A stretch of DNA of 64,000 nt, taken from the NCBI RefSeq assembly GCF_001273845.1, contig NZ_JHBW01000066.1, forward strand, positions 85,676-149,675, read 5' to 3'. Numbering within the stretch: the stretch's first letter is position 1; each line of letters opens with the position of its first letter. This document shows, one piece after another, positions 57,094 to 64,000 of this stretch. The notes beneath the pieces are model-generated. The model searched no databases. It was not told where the DNA came from and was given only the letters and a program-made list of their open reading frames with translations. The position numbers were made by a program, and so were the translations under genes. This stretch comes from Leucobacter musarum subsp. musarum. GTDB lineage: Bacteria > Actinomycetota > Actinomycetes > Actinomycetales > Microbacteriaceae.

Positions 57094-58532
57094 CGTGTGA
57101 CTCCCATCGAGGTGGTGCGCTTGAGCGGGTGGGTTTCGGGAATGCGCGTGCAGACGAGCACCAAGAAGACTGCTGCCGCGGCGACGGCCATGTAGACGCC
57201 CGGGCTGGCCGAGAATCCGGTGGACTGGACGAGCCAGGTGCCGATGAATGGCGCGGTGCCGCCGAAGATCGCGTAGCCGACGTTGTAGCTGACGGCCGCC
57301 GAAGTGAAGCGGGTGCGCGTCGTGAAGATCTCGACGAAGAAGGTGTAGCAGCCGCCGCCGTAGATGCACACCGCGCCGACGAAGATGAACTGCCCCAGAA
57401 TGGCGAGCGGCAGCGACCCCGACGTGACGAGCATGAATGCCGGAACCGCGATGATCGCGATGGCAGCCGCGCCGGCGATGAGCATCGGTTTGCGCCCGAC
57501 CCGATCGCCGATCATGCCGCCGACGGGCAGGAGGAGCGCGTACAGCAGCATCGCTGCGCCATTGGCGAGCAGCGAACTCTCGCGGGACAGGTCGCCGGCG
57601 GTCTGCACGTAGGCCACGAAGTACCCCGACAAGAAGTAGAAGCCCATGGCGGTGAGCCCCATGACCATGATCACCTGCAGCATCTTCAGCCAGTTCTCGC
57701 GGAATGCGTCGCGAATCGGCGTCTGCTGCTCACCGGTGACTTCCTGCTCGGCCTGCACCTCTTTGAAGGCCTCGGACTCTTCGGTGTGCGAGCGGATCCA
57801 GAGCCCGAAGACCGCGAGCGGCAGAGCGAGCAGGAAGGGCACCCGCCAGCCCCATCCTTCGAACGCATCGGCGGGCATGCTCTGCGACAGCGTGAGGATG
57901 AGCGCACCGCCCACGACGGAGGGCAGTGCCGTGGCGGCGAGGGTGATGTTCAACCAGAGTCCGCGGCGATGCTTCGGCGCGTGCTCGAACACGAAGGCCG
58001 GGGCGCCGACCGACTCGCCACCGGCGGAGAATCCCTGCAGCAGACGGCAGATCACGAGCAGGATCGGCGCGGCGATGCCGATCTGGGCGTAGGTGGGCAG
58101 CAGGCCGATGCCCGCGGTCGCGACGCCGATCGTCAGCAGTGTGACGTACAGCACCGGTCGCCGGCCGTAGCGATCGCCCAGCGCGCCGAAGAAGAGCCCA
58201 CCGAGCGGACGAACGAAGAACGCGACGCCGAACGCGGCGAAGGTCGACAGGAGACCGATCGCGGGGTTATCGGAGGGGAAGAAGAGTGTGGCGAGTGTCA
58301 ACGCGGAGAGCCCGTACAGGCTGAAATCGTAGAACTCGATGAACTGCCCGACGCCTCCGGCGAGCAGCACTTTCAGTCGTTTGCGGTCGAGGTGCTTGCG
58401 CTCGGCGATGGTGAGCGGCCCCGTCGGCAGATTGACGGGATCAGTGGCGGGTCGAGCGTCGCGGGGATCGGTCGGAGCATCGGGTGCGTGCTCAGTGGTC
58501 AGCGTCGGGCGGTCTTCGGAATTCGGCGTCAT
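57090..58532 (-). CDS. MHS-family MFS transporter of the amidohydrolase operon
   Basis: A 480-residue transporter; ATG 58530-58532 behind GGAGGAC. A charged 50-residue N-terminus precedes LAGGVGQFIEFYDFSLYGLSALTL, FGVAFFVRPLGGLFFGALGDRYGRRPVLYV (A motif), FSAGGESVGAPAFVFEHAP and MIGDRVGRKPMLI. Twelve helices are expected. Being translationally coupled to the M20 gene, it probably imports that enzyme's substrate, perhaps a ureide or carbamoyl amino acid; this is inference. Confidence 0.92.
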   Translation of the reverse strand: MTPNSEDRPTLTTEHAPDAPTDPRDARPATDPVNLPTGPLTIAERKHLDRKRLKVLLAGGVGQFIEFYDFSLYGLSALTLATLFFPSDNPAIGLLSTFAAFGVAFFVRPLGGLFFGALGDRYGRRPVLYVTLLTIGVATAGIGLLPTYAQIGIAAPILLVICRLLQGFSAGGESVGAPAFVFEHAPKHRRGLWLNITLAATALPSVVGGALILTLSQSMPADAFEGWGWRVPFLLALPLAVFGLWIRSHTEESEAFKEVQAEQEVTGEQQTPIRDAFRENWLKMLQVIMVMGLTAMGFYFLSGYFVAYVQTAGDLSRESSLLANGAAMLLYALLLPVGGMIGDRVGRKPMLIAGAAAIAIIAVPAFMLVTSGSLPLAILGQFIFVGAVCIYGGGCYTFFVEIFTTRTRFTSAAVSYNVGYAIFGGTAPFIGTWLVQSTGFSASPGVYMAVAAAAVFLVLVCTRIPETHPLKRTTSMGVTR

Positions 58533-58627
58533 TGCGTCCTCCAGGATGGTCCCGGCCGGGTCGGATCGAATCGCTGCAGCGGCGGTGGCCGGGTCTCCCT
58601 ATCCTCTGAGTGACCGGGGCGCGGCGT

Positions 58628-59584
58628 CTAATGAGAATGTTCGTTGCGGGTGATCGAGTCACTCGATGACCCTGCGGCATTCGCGTAGATCTCGCGGCAG
58701 GTCTCGATGAAGGCGCGAGCCTTGCGCGTCGGCGAGATATCGCGCCGCTGCACCAGCGAGACCTCGGTCGGCGGAAACTCATCGGAGAGGCGCAGCGGCA
58801 CGACCCGCTTGCCCGAGTAGGTCAAACTCTGGTCGAGCCACTGGTTGAGAATGGAGTAGCCGTGACCGCGCGCTACATACGATCGCACGGTCTCGTACCC
58901 GAGCGACACGTGACGAATGCGGGGTTCGATACCCAACTGTTGAAAGAGGCGCAGGTAGTAGTCACCGGTGTGCGGCAGATTCAGCAGAATCAGCGGCTCG
59001 TCGGCGAACTCGCGCAGACTGACCACGCTGCGCCCGGCGAGCGCCTGCGCCCGCGCCTCGGGCACGATGATGTGGGGAGGCACCCGGTCGATGACGGTGC
59101 GTGCGAAGCGGTGGTCGACGCCGAGGTCGTACATCAGCGCGACCTCGCAGCGACCGTCGTGGAGCGCGTCTTGCAGGCTGCCCTGATCACCCTCGAAGAA
59201 GGTCAGATTCACGTCGGGGTAGGCGAGTTCGAAGCGGTCGAGAATCTCAGGGGCCCGGAAGGGGGCGAGCGGCGCGTAGATGCCGACCGTCAGGTCGCCG
59301 GAGAGCGCTGCATTGGCGGATCGCACTGACGCGGTGAGCAGCTCGGCCTCCTCGAGCAGCGCCGGCCCGCGGGCGAGTAGCGCGCGACCGGCCGATGTCA
59401 ACTGCAGTCCCTTGCCGCGATCGCGCGTGAACAGCTCGACGGCGAGTTCCCTCTCGAGCTGCGCGATGGCGCTCGAGAGGGTCGACTGGGTCACATTCAG
59501 CTCGGCCGCGGCCGCGGTCATGTTCTCCAGGCGGGCGACCGCGTTGAAGTAGGTGAGCTGGACCAGAGTGAACGCCGTCGTCAT
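58628..59584 (-). CDS. LysR-family regulator of the amidohydrolase operon
   Basis: A 318-residue regulator; ATG 59582-59584. The DNA-binding head VQLTYFNAVARLENMTAAAAELNVTQSTLSSAIAQLE (residues about 8-45; cited by AAAAELNVTQSTLSS) is followed by LAVELFTRDRGKGLQLTSAG. The effector domain contains LNLPHTGDYYLRLFQQLGIEPR. It is encoded 95 bp upstream of the MHS transporter gene on the same strand, and only 20 bp after the methyltransferase gene, so it may share that promoter. The effector is unknown. Confidence 0.92.
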   Translation of the reverse strand: MTTAFTLVQLTYFNAVARLENMTAAAAELNVTQSTLSSAIAQLERELAVELFTRDRGKGLQLTSAGRALLARGPALLEEAELLTASVRSANAALSGDLTVGIYAPLAPFRAPEILDRFELAYPDVNLTFFEGDQGSLQDALHDGRCEVALMYDLGVDHRFARTVIDRVPPHIIVPEARAQALAGRSVVSLREFADEPLILLNLPHTGDYYLRLFQQLGIEPRIRHVSLGYETVRSYVARGHGYSILNQWLDQSLTYSGKRVVPLRLSDEFPPTEVSLVQRRDISPTRKARAFIETCREIYANAAGSSSDSITRNEHSH

Positions 59585-59604
59585 GTGTCCATGATCGCAG
59601 CGGG

Positions 59605-60954
59605 TCAGGCGCGCTGGAACACCGCGAGCGACTCGAAGTGGTGGGTGTGCGGGAAGATGTCGAACGCGCGCAGCCCGGTCAGCTCGTACCCGGCGTCGCG
59701 CAGCGACTTCGTGTCGCGGGCGAGAGCGACGGGGTCGCAGGCCACGTAGACCACGTTCGCCGGCGCGAGCTCGACGAGCTGCGCGGTGACGCCGTTTCCG
59801 GCGCCCGAACGGGGCGGATCGAGCACGACGGTGCCGCGGCGCAGGCGGTCGCGCACCGGCGCCGACGCCTTCAGCAGCTCGGCGAGGTGCCGGTCGACGC
59901 GGGCCGTGTGGGCCAGCGCGCCGACGAGTTCCGCGAGGTTCTCCGCAGCGTCCTCGGTCGCGGCGGCCTCGGCCTCGACGGTCGCGATCTTCACGCCGGG
60001 GCCGGCGGCCTCGGCGACGGCGGCCGCGAGCAGGCCCGCACCGCCGTAGAGGTCGAGGTTGCCGGCGGCGGGGTCGAAGCGGCCCTCGTCGATCAGGTCT
60101 GCCACGGCGTCGCGCACGGCGGTGAACAGTACGGCGGGAGCCGCACGGTGCACCTGCCAGAAGCCGCCGGCCCGCACCTGGAACTCGCGATCCTCCACGA
60201 ACTCGCGAATCGTGTCGCCTGCACCGGCGCGCTGCTTCTCGCCCGCAAGCGTCAGCAGCATGCGCGGTTCGGCGCCCGACGGTGCGATGAGGTCGATCGT
60301 CTCGACGCCCTGCATGAGGTCGGTGAGCGGCGCGATCTGATTCACCTCGTGCGTCGCGAGGGGCAGCGATTCGACAGGAATGACACGGCGGCTGCGAGCG
60401 GCATAGGGCCCGACCGCGCCGGTCTCGGGATCGACGTGCAGGCGCACGCGCGTGCGGTAGCCCAGGCCGGTGTCTGCAGCGTCGGAGTCGTCTGCGTCGT
60501 CCGTGATGAACTCGGGTGCCGGCTCGACGATCTCGGCCAGGGCGCTCGCGAGGTCTTCGCCCTCTTCGGTGGCGAACTCGACGCCGCCGAAGCGGCGCAT
60601 CGCGTCGGCCAGTACCTCGGCCTTGAGCGCACGCTGGCGATCGAGGGAGATGTGCCCGAACTCGGCACCGCCGGCGCGCTCTTCGGGAGCGCGAGAGATG
60701 TCGGCTTCGGCCCAGATGTGGCTCTGGCGATCGGGCGACGCCTCGAGCACCTCGACGGCAGTCGCGCGGGCGAACGACTTCTTTCGGGCATCGGTGACGA
60801 GGGCGCGTACGCGCTCGCCCGGGATCGCGTCGGCGACGAACACCACGCGCCCCTCGTGCCGCGCGACGCCGACACCGCCGTGGGCGATGCCGGAAACGAC
60901 AAGGTCGACCTCGGCGCCGGGAGTGAGCGGGGCTGAGCTGGTGGATTCAGTCAT
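59605..60954 (-). CDS. TrmA-family 23S rRNA/tRNA (uracil-5-)-methyltransferase with TRAM domain
   Basis: A 449-residue SAM-dependent RNA methyltransferase; ATG 60952-60954. The TRAM domain spans residues about 8-70 (VDLVVSGIAHGGVGVARHEGRVVFV). The catalytic part has LDLYGGAGLLAAAVAE (SAM), VVLDPPRSGAGNGV, and VYVACDPVALARDTKSL with the nucleophilic Cys. The four-Cys iron-sulfur motif of RumA/RlmD is missing from the usual place (AEADISRAPEERAGG), as in many actinobacterial members. Whether the target is tRNA or rRNA uracil is not clear. Confidence 0.92.
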   Translation of the reverse strand: MTESTSSAPLTPGAEVDLVVSGIAHGGVGVARHEGRVVFVADAIPGERVRALVTDARKKSFARATAVEVLEASPDRQSHIWAEADISRAPEERAGGAEFGHISLDRQRALKAEVLADAMRRFGGVEFATEEGEDLASALAEIVEPAPEFITDDADDSDAADTGLGYRTRVRLHVDPETGAVGPYAARSRRVIPVESLPLATHEVNQIAPLTDLMQGVETIDLIAPSGAEPRMLLTLAGEKQRAGAGDTIREFVEDREFQVRAGGFWQVHRAAPAVLFTAVRDAVADLIDEGRFDPAAGNLDLYGGAGLLAAAVAEAAGPGVKIATVEAEAAATEDAAENLAELVGALAHTARVDRHLAELLKASAPVRDRLRRGTVVLDPPRSGAGNGVTAQLVELAPANVVYVACDPVALARDTKSLRDAGYELTGLRAFDIFPHTHHFESLAVFQRA

Positions 60955-61006
60955 GCCCTTATTCTCCCATTGCCCGAGGCCGACCTCGTGCGGGTGCGTT
61001 GCGTCG

Positions 61007-61279
61007 TTACGCGTTCGCGCTCTTGTTGCGCCCGGTGATGAAGCCCCAGATCAACAGCACGACGACCGATCCGCCAATGGCCAGCAGCCACGTCTGGATC
61101 GAGAAGAATGCTCCGAGGTCAGCGTTGAAGATGAGCCCGCCCAACCAGCCGCCCACGAGCGCGCCGATCACACCCAGAACGAGGGTGGCGATCCATCCGC
61201 CGCCCTGGCGTCCCGGCAGGATGGCCTTCGCGATTGCACCGGCGATCAGGCCCAGCAGCAAAAATCCGAGGAAACCCAT
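61007..61279 (-). CDS. GlsB/YeaQ/YmgE family small membrane protein
   Basis: A 90-residue membrane protein; ATG 61277-61279 after GGAGTTCTC. Three hydrophobic segments with Gly zippers (FLGFLLLGLIAGAIAKAILPG, WIATLVLGVIGALVGGWLGGLIF, WLLAIGGSVVVLLIWGFITG) match the transglycosylase-associated/YeaQ family, often stress-induced and without known activity. It diverges from maf across 153 bp that contain a perfect palindrome. Confidence 0.93.
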   Translation of the reverse strand: MGFLGFLLLGLIAGAIAKAILPGRQGGGWIATLVLGVIGALVGGWLGGLIFNADLGAFFSIQTWLLAIGGSVVVLLIWGFITGRNKSANA

Positions 61280-61344
61280 GAGAGAACTCCTTCCGTTCAC
61301 GGGGCAGCACGTTGCAGCCCCATGTCACGACGGTATTCCTTCTC

Positions 61345-61358
61345 GTTCCACGTGGAAC
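61345..61358. promoter_or_regulatory. Perfect 14-bp palindrome GTTCCACGTGGAAC (parS-like or operator)
   Basis: It lies in the 153-bp gap between the divergent YeaQ-like and maf genes. The core CACGTG with GTT/AAC ends resembles the ParB-binding parS pattern (GTTNCACGTGNAAC, commonly GTTTCACGTGAAAC), with symmetric T-to-C changes. No parAB or origin genes are near, so an ordinary operator for one of the flanking genes is equally possible. Confidence 0.5.
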
Positions 61359-61419
61359 AGGGGGTTGTCGTGCGTGAGCCGCAGGGTGTACCGCGCGGCT
61401 GCGCCCGCCGTGCACGCCC

Positions 61420-61425
61420 TAGACT
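61420..61425 (+). promoter_or_regulatory. -10-like hexamer of a leaderless maf transcript
   Basis: TAGACT ends seven bases before the ATG at 61433, without a ribosome-binding site. Confidence 0.45.
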
Positions 61426-61432
61426 CGCAGGC

Positions 61433-62080
61433 ATGCGCCTCGTCCTCGCTTCGACGTCTCCCGCTCGTCTTTCCGTGCTCAGGGGGGCGGGCATCGAGCC
61501 GGTGTGCTTCTCACCCGAGGTCGATGAAGAAGCGGAAGTCGTCGCGCGCGAGGCCCAACTCGGTCGCGAGCTGACCGCACCCGAACTCACTGAGTATCTG
61601 GGGCGGTTGAAAGCCGAGGACGTCGTGCGGCGATTCGGGCCGCAGGGCACCGGCGAGATCGACGGGCTCGTGCTCGGCGGCGATTCGATGTTCTTGCTCG
61701 ATGGCGAGATTCTCGGCAAGCCGCACCTGCCCCAGGTCGCGCTCGAGCGGTCGCAGCAGCACCGCGGGCGCACCGGGGTGTTGCACTCGGGTCACTGGCT
61801 GATCGACTGCACCGGCGGTGAGGTGCGCGGCGCCGCAGGCTCGGTCGACACCGCGAAGGTGACGCTCTCCGCCGATCTCACCGACGCCGAGCTCGCGGCC
61901 TATGTCGCGACAGGGGAGCCGCTCGAGCTCGCCGGCGGATTCGCCATCGACGGCCTCGCCGGGGCGTTCATCGAACGCATCGAGGGATCACCCAGCTGTG
62001 TCATCGGCCTGTCGCTTCCGGCGCTGCGCCGACTCGTCACCGAGCTCGGCCACGAGTACCCGAGCCTCTGGAACCGGTGA
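61433..62080 (+). CDS. maf: Maf-family nucleotide pyrophosphatase
   Basis: A 215-residue house-cleaning enzyme that hydrolyses non-canonical or excess nucleoside triphosphates. ATG 61433. Landmarks: LVLASTSPARLSVLRGAGIEP at the N-terminus (phosphate loop with SPAR), PEVDEEAE, LVLGGDSMFLLDGEILGKP (catalytic Asp in GGDSM) and GGFAIDGLAGAFIERIEGSPSCVIGLSL near the end. It is complete. A central insertion (LGRELTAPELTEYLGRL) is common in actinobacterial members. Confidence 0.95.
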   Translation: MRLVLASTSPARLSVLRGAGIEPVCFSPEVDEEAEVVAREAQLGRELTAPELTEYLGRLKAEDVVRRFGPQGTGEIDGLVLGGDSMFLLDGEILGKPHLPQVALERSQQHRGRTGVLHSGHWLIDCTGGEVRGAAGSVDTAKVTLSADLTDAELAAYVATGEPLELAGGFAIDGLAGAFIERIEGSPSCVIGLSLPALRRLVTELGHEYPSLWNR

Positions 62081-62126
62081 CCCCTCGCGCCAAAGCTGCG
62101 AGCCTCAATCCGCGCATACGCCGTCC

Positions 62127-63824
62127 CTACTCGGAGCGGGCAAGCAGCGCGACGGTGAGTGTCGCGATCGTCGTGCCGTCTGCGAGGTCGACACCGAGCA
62201 ACTCTTCGATGAGCGCCAGGCGCTGGTAGAACACCGAGCGTGAGAGGCGCGCGCGCTGCGCGGCGAGCGAGCGGTTGGTCGGGTGCTCGAGGTAGGCGCG
62301 CAGCACGTCGAGCAGGTCGCCGCTGTGCCCCGGGCCGGAGGCGGCGTCGTGGGCGATGAGCGGGCCGAGGGCGTCGCTCGCGAATTCCTGCACTTCCGGG
62401 CTGGCCGAGAGCCCGCGTACGAGATACGCAAGGGCCTGCCGTTCGGCCTGCTGCACGGTGACCCGCCCGGTCGCGGCGGTGGGGGCCAACCGGCCCGAGG
62501 CGCGCACGCGCTCAAGCGAGGTGATGAGCGATCGGAGGCTGCGCCCTGGTGCGCCGAGTCCGAGGTGGGCGCGCCAGGTGCCAGGGGTCGGCGTCGGCAC
62601 GAGCATCTCGAGTTCGCGGGCGAGCCGTGCGGCGAGGGGTGGGGCTGCCGCGCCCTCGACGGATTCGGCAACTCGCGCGTCGCCGAGCGGGAACGACAGG
62701 AGTGCGAGCAGCGGGGTGCGGCCCGGCTCGGTTTCGACGCCGAGTTGCTCGGCCGGGTCGGGGACGAGGATCACCCGGCCCTCGGGCGCGACCGCGCGAC
62801 GGAGTGCGGTTTCGAGCAGGGCGCGCTCGAGCGTGGCGTGACCGCCGAAGTCACCGGTGCCGCGCAGCGTGGCACCCAGGGTGATCCGCTCGCGAATGGG
62901 CAACCCGGCGGCCGCCAGCTGCGTACCGAGCTCGGCCTCGCTGCGGTATCGGCCCGTGAGGAGGGCGTCGAACAGGCGCCGCGAACTCAGCTGCAGCCAC
63001 TGCTCGCCGTCGGGGTCGGCGAGTTTGCCCAGCGCCAGCGCGAACGCACCGAGCTCGAGCACCGTGCGCCGACCTGCGGGGTGCGGGGGGCCGGCGAGCG
63101 CCGACAGTCGGCCCCACCGTTTTCCCTGCGCCTCGACCGACACCGACTCGGTGTCGGCGGGCAGCTGCACGGGCGCGCTCGCCGCAGCCCAGGGCGCGAG
63201 CGCCACCTGCGGTGCGAGATCGCCACCGGCCCAGGCCACCACGCGACCGGCCGAGTCTTCGAGCACGACGGGGGCGTCGAGGCTTTCGGCGAGCCGTTCC
63301 ACCACGTAGTCGACGGGGCTGCGGTTGAGGCCGAGCTCGGTCAGCATGGTGTGGACTTCTGCGCGGGCGGCGAGTGCCTCCGTCTGTGCGGCGAGCACAC
63401 GCTGGTGCACGCGCTGTGTGATCTGCACGAATCGCACCTCACGGTGCAGCACGATGAGCGGGATCGCGTGCGCCTCGCACACCGCGACGAGTTCGGCGGG
63501 AGCCGCGTGGATGTGCGCCCCGAATTCGAGCACGACGGCCGCGGGGTCTGCGGCGACGACCTGTGCGGCGAGGGCTTCGAGCCCTGGGTGATCCGCCGGC
63601 CAACCGGCTCCGGTTGACAGCAGTAGCTCGCCGCCCTCGAGCAGCGCGAAGGCCCCGGTGCCCGCGACGACGTGAGCCCAGCGAATCGGTCGCTCGAGCC
63701 CGGCGGCGCCGGCGACGAGCTCGGGTGCGCCCGCCTGCACTTCGGCGAGCGCGAGGGCTTCGGCGACGGTGACCGCCGGCGCGTCGGCCGGCTGGGATTC
63801 GGGTGTCTCATGCATATCGAACAC
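62127..63824 (-). CDS. PucR-family transcriptional regulator
   Basis: A 565-residue regulator. The frame opens at GTG 63824; ATG 63815 is an alternative, and neither has a ribosome-binding site, so a leaderless start is likely. The N-terminal PucR domain (about residues 18-140) contains RPIRWAHVVAGTGAFALLEGGELLLSTG. A middle region has GAF-like strands (PVVLEDSAGRVVAW). The C-terminal PucR helix-turn-helix reads LLDVLRAYLEHPTNRSLAAQRARLSRSVFYQRLALIEELLG (cited by AYLEHPTNRSLAAQRA and SVFYQRLALIEELLG). PucR proteins control purine, amino-acid or GABA catabolism. It diverges from a gene cut by the window edge, its probable target. Confidence 0.92.
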   Translation of the reverse strand: MFDMHETPESQPADAPAVTVAEALALAEVQAGAPELVAGAAGLERPIRWAHVVAGTGAFALLEGGELLLSTGAGWPADHPGLEALAAQVVAADPAAVVLEFGAHIHAAPAELVAVCEAHAIPLIVLHREVRFVQITQRVHQRVLAAQTEALAARAEVHTMLTELGLNRSPVDYVVERLAESLDAPVVLEDSAGRVVAWAGGDLAPQVALAPWAAASAPVQLPADTESVSVEAQGKRWGRLSALAGPPHPAGRRTVLELGAFALALGKLADPDGEQWLQLSSRRLFDALLTGRYRSEAELGTQLAAAGLPIRERITLGATLRGTGDFGGHATLERALLETALRRAVAPEGRVILVPDPAEQLGVETEPGRTPLLALLSFPLGDARVAESVEGAAAPPLAARLARELEMLVPTPTPGTWRAHLGLGAPGRSLRSLITSLERVRASGRLAPTAATGRVTVQQAERQALAYLVRGLSASPEVQEFASDALGPLIAHDAASGPGHSGDLLDVLRAYLEHPTNRSLAAQRARLSRSVFYQRLALIEELLGVDLADGTTIATLTVALLARSE

Positions 63825-63975
63825 AGTGTATGGCAGTTGAGTGAATCGTGGATGGTTTGGGGGTCGCCTGGTTGCATCTGCCCTGCAACACTAGGACACA
63901 GCGGGATCGGTCGATCCCGAACATATTGCCCGAAATGACGGGCGATATGCCGATTCACAGGAAAGAGGACGACGG
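63825..63975. promoter_or_regulatory. Divergent region with three inverted repeats
   Basis: GTTGCA/TGCAAC (63871-63876, 63884-63889); CGGGATC/GATCCCG (63902-63908, 63913-63919); and ATATTGCCCG/CGGGCGATAT with one mismatch (63923-63932, 63939-63948). They lie in succession between the PucR gene and the divergent gene at 63976. At least one is probably the PucR operator. Confidence 0.6.
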
Positions 63976-64000
63976 ATGGCACGCATTCCCCACGTCATCG
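63976..64000 (+). CDS. Start of a gene cut by the window end
   Basis: ATG 63976 follows GGAAAGAGGACGACGG, a good ribosome-binding site, and reads MARIPHVI before the window ends. Eight codons do not allow a family call. Its divergence from the PucR gene marks it as that regulator's probable target. Confidence 0.7.

Overview
The window is dense, GC-rich chromosomal DNA. The third codon positions are strongly G/C, the succinate dehydrogenase genes are ordered C-D-A-B, and there are a WXG100 protein, a DtxR/IdeR-type iron box and many apparently leaderless transcripts. Together these suggest an actinobacterium, probably of the Microbacteriaceae; the genus cannot be fixed from the sequence alone. 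I see no tRNA or rRNA genes, IS elements, phage genes or CRISPR arrays. The region reads as a mosaic of catabolic and transport operons, each with its own regulator, set among housekeeping genes.

Layout. 1-2312: the cut end of a polyamine/Fe-type ABC ATPase, divergent from a FadR-family regulator and a Cache-domain protein. 2399-5351: a five-gene type VII secretion-like locus (helical partner, large two-part protein, lipoprotein, YbaB-like protein, WXG100 protein) with no ESX ATPase in view. 5438-15548: mannose-1-phosphate guanylyltransferase, then a sugar-acid-type regulon made of a RidA-aldehyde dehydrogenase fusion, a three-gene ABC importer, an M24-like protein, a LysR regulator and a KdgD-type dehydratase. 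Two copies of one 47-bp operator tie this regulon together. 15776-19306: sdhCDAB. 19344-27856: a YihY membrane protein, a GNAT acetyltransferase, an ECF sigma factor fused to its own zinc finger, membrane and extracellular parts, thymidine phosphorylase, NAD(P)HX dehydratase, a phosphohexomutase and a 39-residue cysteine-rich protein.

27869-34143: a six-gene operon (SAF-domain oxidoreductase, FadR regulator, MHS transporter, DUF1537 four-carbon acid sugar kinase, class II aldolase, ABM-fold protein). Its promoter carries two FadR-type operators. The gene combination matches no pathway I can name exactly. 34369-51690: an amine/polyamine region with two flavin amine oxidases, an MHS transporter, an XRE-cupin regulator, a complete PotABCD-like importer, two DAO-type oxidases around a cupin, an amidohydrolase, purine nucleoside phosphorylase and a large Orn/Lys/Arg decarboxylase. 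The XRE-cupin gene and one amine oxidase gene share a near-identical promoter/operator module.

51880-54285: an iron-box-controlled siderophore-interacting-domain protein, an LpdA-type quinone reductase without the redox disulphide, and a TAT/lipoprotein cupredoxin. 54243-59584: an amidase, an M20 carbamoylase-like amidohydrolase, an MHS transporter and a LysR regulator. 59605-64000: a TrmA-family methyltransferase, a small GlsB/YeaQ membrane protein, Maf, a PucR-family regulator, and the first codons of a divergent gene beyond an intergenic region rich in inverted repeats.
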